A stretch of DNA of 64,000 nucleotides from Aeromonas media (GTDB taxonomy: Bacteria; Pseudomonadota; Gammaproteobacteria; Enterobacterales; Aeromonadaceae), in assembly GCF_000819985.1 (NCBI RefSeq), contig NZ_CDBZ01000068.1:36375-100374 (forward strand), given 5' to 3'. Each line of letters starts with the position of its first letter. Position 1 is the stretch's first letter. Made by a program: the position numbers and the translations under genes. The notes below the pieces were generated by a model, which worked only from the letters and a program-made list of their open reading frames with translations, was not told the origin of the DNA and searched no databases. Positions 60,494-64,000 of this stretch are shown here, one piece after another.

Positions 60494-60509
60494 GTTGGAC
60501 TCTTTCTGT

Positions 60510-60548
60510 CTGATTGCAAATCAGGACGGCGCCACCTGATGGCGCCGT
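60510..60548 (-). promoter_or_regulatory. Two adjacent hairpins in the trhP leader
   Basis: CTGATT/AATCAG with a three-base loop (60510-60524) and ACGGCGCCA/TGGCGCCGT with a five-base loop (60526-60548) lie 17-55 bases before the trhP start codon. No T-run follows either on the minus strand. They may shape translation or stability of the trhP message. The remaining gap to 60949 holds no gene I can support. Confidence 0.45.
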
Positions 60549-60949
60549 ATAGGGTCATCGGCATGGTGCGACCGTACTCGACGCACGGCCACCCGATGAG
60601 GTACACCCAGAGTACGAGATGACTCGATACTCCTGATAAAAGGGGTGCGAGATTGTACTCGTGACTGCGCCATCATGCAATTTGGGGCTAGGGGGGCGGA
60701 CCGGATGCATGTTCATTTTGTGGTCAGATTGGTGGTGCTAGGGTAGCAGGCAGCCGATACGGTCGATTGTTGGGGGGAGAATGGCTCTTTTCCTTGAAAA
60801 AGCCCCATCTCCAAGTTGAAATTTTGTCCGGCTCAGGAAAGAATGCGCGCTCGGTTATTGGCCTCGGGCGAGCGTGACTCGTGACAAGGGACAGACCGAG
60901 GATGAACCGGCTTCAGGCCAACAGGTACAGGAAACCATACAGGAATTTT

Positions 60950-61876
60950 ATGAATCCCCTTCGCATTGCCGCTTCGGCCCTTTTTTGCACTCTGACCCTG
61001 GTCAGCCAGCAGGCCGCCGCCGTTGAATACGCGCTGCCCGCCGCCAACAGTCGCCTGATCGGTGAGAACCAGGAATACGTGGTACCCGCAGACAACCGTC
61101 CGCTGGAGCAGATCGCCGCCGACTTCCAGCTGGGCCTGACCAACATCATGGAAGCGAACCCGGGGGTCGACCCCTATCTGCCGACGCCGGGCAGCAAGCT
61201 GACCATTCCGCATCAACTGATCCTGCCGAATGCGCCGCGCGAGGGGATCGTCATCAACGTGGCCGAGATGCGTCTCTACTACTACCCGAAAGGCAAGAAC
61301 GTGGTACAGGTATTGCCCATCGGCATCGGCCAGCTGGGGGTCAACACCCCGGAGAACTGGATCACCAAGGTGGAGCGCAAGCGCGCCAACCCGACCTGGA
61401 CCCCGACCGAGAACATCCGTCGCCGCTACGCCGCCCAGGGCAAGACCCTGCCTGCGGTCTGGCCGGCCGGTCCGGACAACCCCATGGGCCTGCACGCCCT
61501 CTACATCGGCAACCTCTATGCCATCCACGGCACCAACGCCACCTTCGGCATCGGTCTGCGGGTGAGCAGCGGTTGCGTGCGTCTGCGCGCCGATGACATC
61601 AAGTATCTGTTCGACAACGTGCCGGTCGGTACCCGCGTCCAGTTCGTCAACCAGCCGGTCAAGACCACGGTCGAGCCGGATGGCGGTCGTTACATGGAAG
61701 TGCACGAGCCGCTGTCGCGCACCGAGGAGGAGTTCAACTCCACCGCCTCTGTGCCGCTCCCCATGACCCCGGCCACCACCCGCTTCATCGCCCACATGGA
61801 CAGCGATTCCAACGTGGTCAAGCAGGTGCTGGAACAGCGTACCGGCATGCCGACCCGCCTCAACCCGGAAGCCTGA
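60950..61876 (+). CDS. L,D-transpeptidase (ErfK/YbiS/YcfS type)
   Basis: Periplasmic enzyme that links peptidoglycan peptides, or Braun lipoprotein, through meso-diaminopimelate. The 308-residue protein from the ATG at 60950 (AGGA upstream) has a signal peptide ([20 protein letters not shown], cleavage after QAAA). A LysM-like segment follows ([23 protein letters not shown]). The YkuD catalytic domain contains the H-x14-S-x-G-C motif ([21 protein letters not shown], catalytic Cys near residue 206). Several paralogues exist in related bacteria, and I cannot tell which one this is. Confidence 0.92.
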   Translation: MNPLRIAASALFCTLTLVSQQAAAVEYALPAANSRLIGENQEYVVPADNRPLEQIAADFQLGLTNIMEANPGVDPYLPTPGSKLTIPHQLILPNAPREGIVINVAEMRLYYYPKGKNVVQVLPIGIGQLGVNTPENWITKVERKRANPTWTPTENIRRRYAAQGKTLPAVWPAGPDNPMGLHALYIGNLYAIHGTNATFGIGLRVSSGCVRLRADDIKYLFDNVPVGTRVQFVNQPVKTTVEPDGGRYMEVHEPLSRTEEEFNSTASVPLPMTPATTRFIAHMDSDSNVVKQVLEQRTGMPTRLNPEA

Positions 61877-61900
61877 TCGCCTCTGCGAGGTGTTTGGTAA

Positions 61901-61935
61901 CAATAACGGCGACCCCAGGGTCGCCGTTATTGTTT
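61901..61935 (+). terminator. Terminator between the L,D-transpeptidase and VOC genes
   Basis: CAATAACGGCGACCC (61901-61915) pairs with GGGTCGCCGTTATTG (61918-61932), then TTTG. It is a long near-perfect stem serving the convergent genes. Confidence 0.8.
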
Positions 61936-61954
61936 GTCATGTTGCTCATGTTGC

Positions 61955-62332
61955 TCAAGCAGCGGGCGGGGCATAGAGGGCCAGCCAGTTGCCTTCGGTA
62001 TCCTCGATAATCACCCGGGAGCCGTGACCGCTGCCGATGGAATGCAGGGGTTCGAGCACCCGCCCGCCGAGCCGGGGGACCAACTGCTCCGCCTCCTGCA
62101 ACCTGTCACCCAGGGAGAGGTAGATGAGGGGACCGGCGCCACCGGGCTGGTGGTATTTGTCCATGGGGCCGAGACAGGCCGCCGCGTTGCTGCCATCGTA
62201 GCGCAGCATGGCAAAGCGCATTTCCTCCTCCTGTATGGGGGTGACCTGCACATCGAGCAGGGCCGAGTAGAAGTCCATGGCGCGATCCAGATCCCGTGTC
62301 GGAATATCGGCCCAGACCAGGGTGTTGTCCAT
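61955..62332 (-). CDS. VOC (glyoxalase/bleomycin resistance/dioxygenase) family protein
   Basis: A 125-residue single-domain VOC protein from the ATG at 62332 (GGAG nine bases upstream). It has the two beta-alpha-beta modules: LVWADIPTRDLDRAMDFYSALLDVQVTP and GSRVIIEDTEGNWLALYAPP, with the metal-type positions near the start of each. The substrate cannot be inferred. An ATG at 62350 is an alternative start. Confidence 0.82.
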   Translation of the reverse strand: MDNTLVWADIPTRDLDRAMDFYSALLDVQVTPIQEEEMRFAMLRYDGSNAAACLGPMDKYHQPGGAGPLIYLSLGDRLQEAEQLVPRLGGRVLEPLHSIGSGHGSRVIIEDTEGNWLALYAPPAA

Positions 62333-62414
62333 CTTCGTATTCTCCAGCATGTTCCGGCCGATGCGGTCGGTGGCTCTTTGAGGGTAGGAGTGGGCGATGA
62401 GGGGCGCCAGAGGT

Positions 62415-62442
62415 AAAAAAGCGGCGCCTGATGGCGCCGCTT
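62415..62442 (-). terminator. Terminator of the TldD/PmbA-type pair
   Basis: AAGCGGCGCC (62419-62428), loop TGAT, GGCGCCGCTT (62433-62442). On the minus strand the stem is followed by a T-run, from the AAAAAA at 62415-62420. Confidence 0.82.
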
Positions 62443-62481
62443 CTGGATGGGGAAGGGAAGTGCTTTTCCCGCTTGATACAG

Positions 62482-63822
62482 TCACTTGCCTGCGATGCTC
62501 AGCCCGCCAAAGCGGATCAGCGGCGCATAGAAACCCTTGCCATCGTTGTGATGCAGGGTGTCACCGACCGCTTCCAGCTCCCCGAGTAGGCGGTAGAAGT
62601 TGCCCGCGACCGTGATGCCGCGCACCGGCTGGACGCGTACACCGTCCCGGCACAGGAACCCTGATGCGCCGAACGAGAAGTCGCCGCTCACCGCATCGGC
62701 ACCGGAGTGCAGACCGTCCAGCTTGACCAGCTCCAGATAGTCGCCGCTCTGCACCTCGCCCTCGCTGTGAGGACCTGTGCCAAACACCAGGTGGCGGGCG
62801 GTGACATCCAGCGCGCTGCGGGCACTGCGGGCCGCCGAGCCATTGCTCGCCACCCCGAAGTGGCGGGCGGTGGTGCTGTTGTGGAGCAGGGTTTTCAGCT
62901 CCCCCTCGCCAATCAGCAGCAGATCCGAAGTGGCTGCCCCCTCGCCATCGAACGCCTTGATGTTCATGCCGCCGGGCATATAGGCCCGGCTCTCCAGAGT
63001 GAGCCAGCGTGATGCCACGCTTTGCCCCACCTTGCTGCGCCAGGGGTTGATCCCCTGCTGGGCCCACTTGCCCGACAGCGCCCCCTGGAAGCAGCCAAAC
63101 AGGCTGGCAAAGCAGTTGGTGCTGAAGAGAACACTGTAGCGACCGCTCGGCACCGCTTCACCGGGCAGCAGGCCATCGGCCACGGCGTAGATCTGTTCGA
63201 TAAGAGTCTGGCTATCCAGCTCGTCGAAGCGGCGGCCATACTGCCCTTGCGAGTGCATCGACTGGCGGCCATCCCGCTCCACCAGCGCCGAGGTATAGCA
63301 GCCGACGCTGAATTCACTGTGCTGGCAAAGGCTGCCCAGGCTGTTGGCGAGCCAGAGGCGGCTTTCCCCCTCGAAGAAGCTGTTGTAGGGGGCACCGGTC
63401 ACATCGGGTTGTGCCAGCATATCTGCCTCGAGGCGCAGGGCCAGGGCTATCTTCTCCTCCACCGCCGTGGTGTCGGGCTGGTTTATCTCGGCGCAGTCGG
63501 TGGTGATCCGGCTGCCCGCCACCGAGATGCGCTGATCCGCGTCCACCTTGGCGAAGCGGCTGGCATCGAGCGCATCCTGCACCATGGCATCCAGCGCCAG
63601 CTCATCGAGGGATTCCGAGTAGGCGATGCCGACCCGGCCCTCCTTGATCAGGCGAATACCGAGCTGCTGGCTGCTGGTGACCTTGTATTCACCAAGCTCC
63701 CCCTTGTCGGCCTTGAGGGAGAAGGCTTTCTCCTGATTGGCGATGATATCTGCCTCGGCGCCCAGATCGGCGACCTTGTCCAGCAGGCGGGTGAGCAGGG
63801 TGTTCATATCGAGTGTGCTCAT
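62482..63822 (-). CDS. PmbA/TldE-family metalloprotease-like subunit
   Basis: A 446-residue protein of the TldE/PmbA family, which partners TldD in proteolysis of modified peptides and toxins such as CcdA or microcin precursors. Recognisable segments are LGIRLIKEGRVGIAYSESLDELAL and the C-terminal FSFGASGFLCRDGVRVQPVRGITVAGNFYRLLGELEAVGD ... FGGLSIAGK. It diverges clearly from the E. coli PmbA I remember and is encoded in a TGATG overlap with a TldD-type gene, whereas E. coli tldD and pmbA are unlinked. It is therefore probably a second, paralogous TldD/E pair. Confidence 0.88.
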   Translation of the reverse strand: MSTLDMNTLLTRLLDKVADLGAEADIIANQEKAFSLKADKGELGEYKVTSSQQLGIRLIKEGRVGIAYSESLDELALDAMVQDALDASRFAKVDADQRISVAGSRITTDCAEINQPDTTAVEEKIALALRLEADMLAQPDVTGAPYNSFFEGESRLWLANSLGSLCQHSEFSVGCYTSALVERDGRQSMHSQGQYGRRFDELDSQTLIEQIYAVADGLLPGEAVPSGRYSVLFSTNCFASLFGCFQGALSGKWAQQGINPWRSKVGQSVASRWLTLESRAYMPGGMNIKAFDGEGAATSDLLLIGEGELKTLLHNSTTARHFGVASNGSAARSARSALDVTARHLVFGTGPHSEGEVQSGDYLELVKLDGLHSGADAVSGDFSFGASGFLCRDGVRVQPVRGITVAGNFYRLLGELEAVGDTLHHNDGKGFYAPLIRFGGLSIAGK

Positions 63823-64000
63823 CAGGCGTTCCCTCCCACCAGGATATTGTCAACTTTCAAGGCGGGTTGGCCGACAGACGTGGGCACAGAGCCTGAGACG
63901 GAGCCGCACATGCCGGCGGCCAGCGCCAGATTGCGCCCCACCATGGAGATCTCTTTCAGCACCTGGGGGCCGGTACCAATCCAGGGCGGGATCGCACTTT
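63822..64000 (-). CDS. TldD-family protein, C-terminal fragment (cut by window edge)
   Basis: Only the last 58 or so residues are present. They end [16 protein letters not shown], which matches the TldD C-terminus (VGQPTLKVDNLTVGG). An upstream stretch [27 protein letters not shown] also fits TldD (MVG...L...CG). The stop codon overlaps the next start (TGATG). The catalytic HExxxH motif would lie outside the window, so activity cannot be judged. Confidence 0.85.
   Translation of the reverse strand, partial: SAIPPWIGTGPQVLKEISMVGRNLALAAGMCGSVSGSVPTSVGQPALKVDNILVGGNA

Overview
The window looks like a chromosome segment of a gammaproteobacterium with about 60% G+C, most likely Aeromonas or a close relative. 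This is inferred from gene content and order and from protein sequences as remembered; no search was run. Much of the order matches Escherichia coli: accB-accC-yhdT-panF, nrdR-ribD, xseB-ispA-dxs, and a long block greA/yhbY/rlmE-ftsH-folP-glmM-secG-tRNA(Leu)-metY-rimP-nusA-infB-rbfA-truB-rpsO-pnp. Features pointing away from enterics are PomAB-type motor genes, aroQ in front of accBC, a ribE-ribBX-ribH cluster and a tpiA gene between glmM and secG.

Layout. 1-8.6 kb (minus strand): a PTS permease cut by the window edge, panF, yhdT, accC, accB, aroQ, acs, and a PAS-EAL signalling gene collapsed by an internal deletion. 8.6-18.8 kb: a complete trimethylamine N-oxide (TMAO) respiration locus, with structural genes torC-torA-torD plus a small membrane protein on the minus strand, and the regulatory genes torR, torT and torS, with an unrelated GFA-family gene between torR and torT. 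18.8-22 kb: a small zinc-ribbon membrane protein, a long structured leader, glyA, a ParB-like small protein and a NIPSNAP-like protein. 21.9-28.1 kb: nrdR, ribD, ribE, ribBX, ribH, nusB, thiL, pgpA. 28.1-34.1 kb: a 670-bp AT-rich non-coding stretch followed by a four-gene peptide-type ABC importer. 34.2-37.2 kb: xseB-ispA-dxs (minus). 37.3-39.1 kb: pomAB behind a sigma-28-like promoter. 39.2-56.3 kb: the translation, transcription and RNA-decay block with two tRNA genes. 56.4-64 kb: a frameshifted MFS transporter, a DsrE-like protein, a DUF1090 protein, the yfhL ferredoxin with a tandem triplication of its last 108 bp, trhP, an L,D-transpeptidase, a VOC protein, and an overlapping TldD/PmbA-type pair cut by the right edge.

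Functional logic. The tor genes form a sense-and-respire module: TorT and TorS detect TMAO, TorR binds decamers between torC and torR, TorC passes electrons to TorA, and TorD matures TorA. The rib cluster supplies flavin from GTP and ribulose-5-phosphate. nusB and nusA/rimP/infB/rbfA/truB/rpsO/pnp form the expected growth-linked expression machinery. trhP and yfhL are translationally adjacent, which suggests that the ferredoxin serves tRNA hydroxylation.

Most of the window is ordinary core genome. The least ordinary items are the ferredoxin 3'-end triplication, the GC-rich structured element ahead of glyA, the degenerate RibA half of RibBX with a second ribB 3' remnant beside it, and several regulatory sites readable in the sequence: tor boxes, an FNR-like box at pnp, a GraL-like greA leader and alternative hairpins ahead of the ABC importer. 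I saw no CRISPR array, insertion sequence, prophage or clear defence system.
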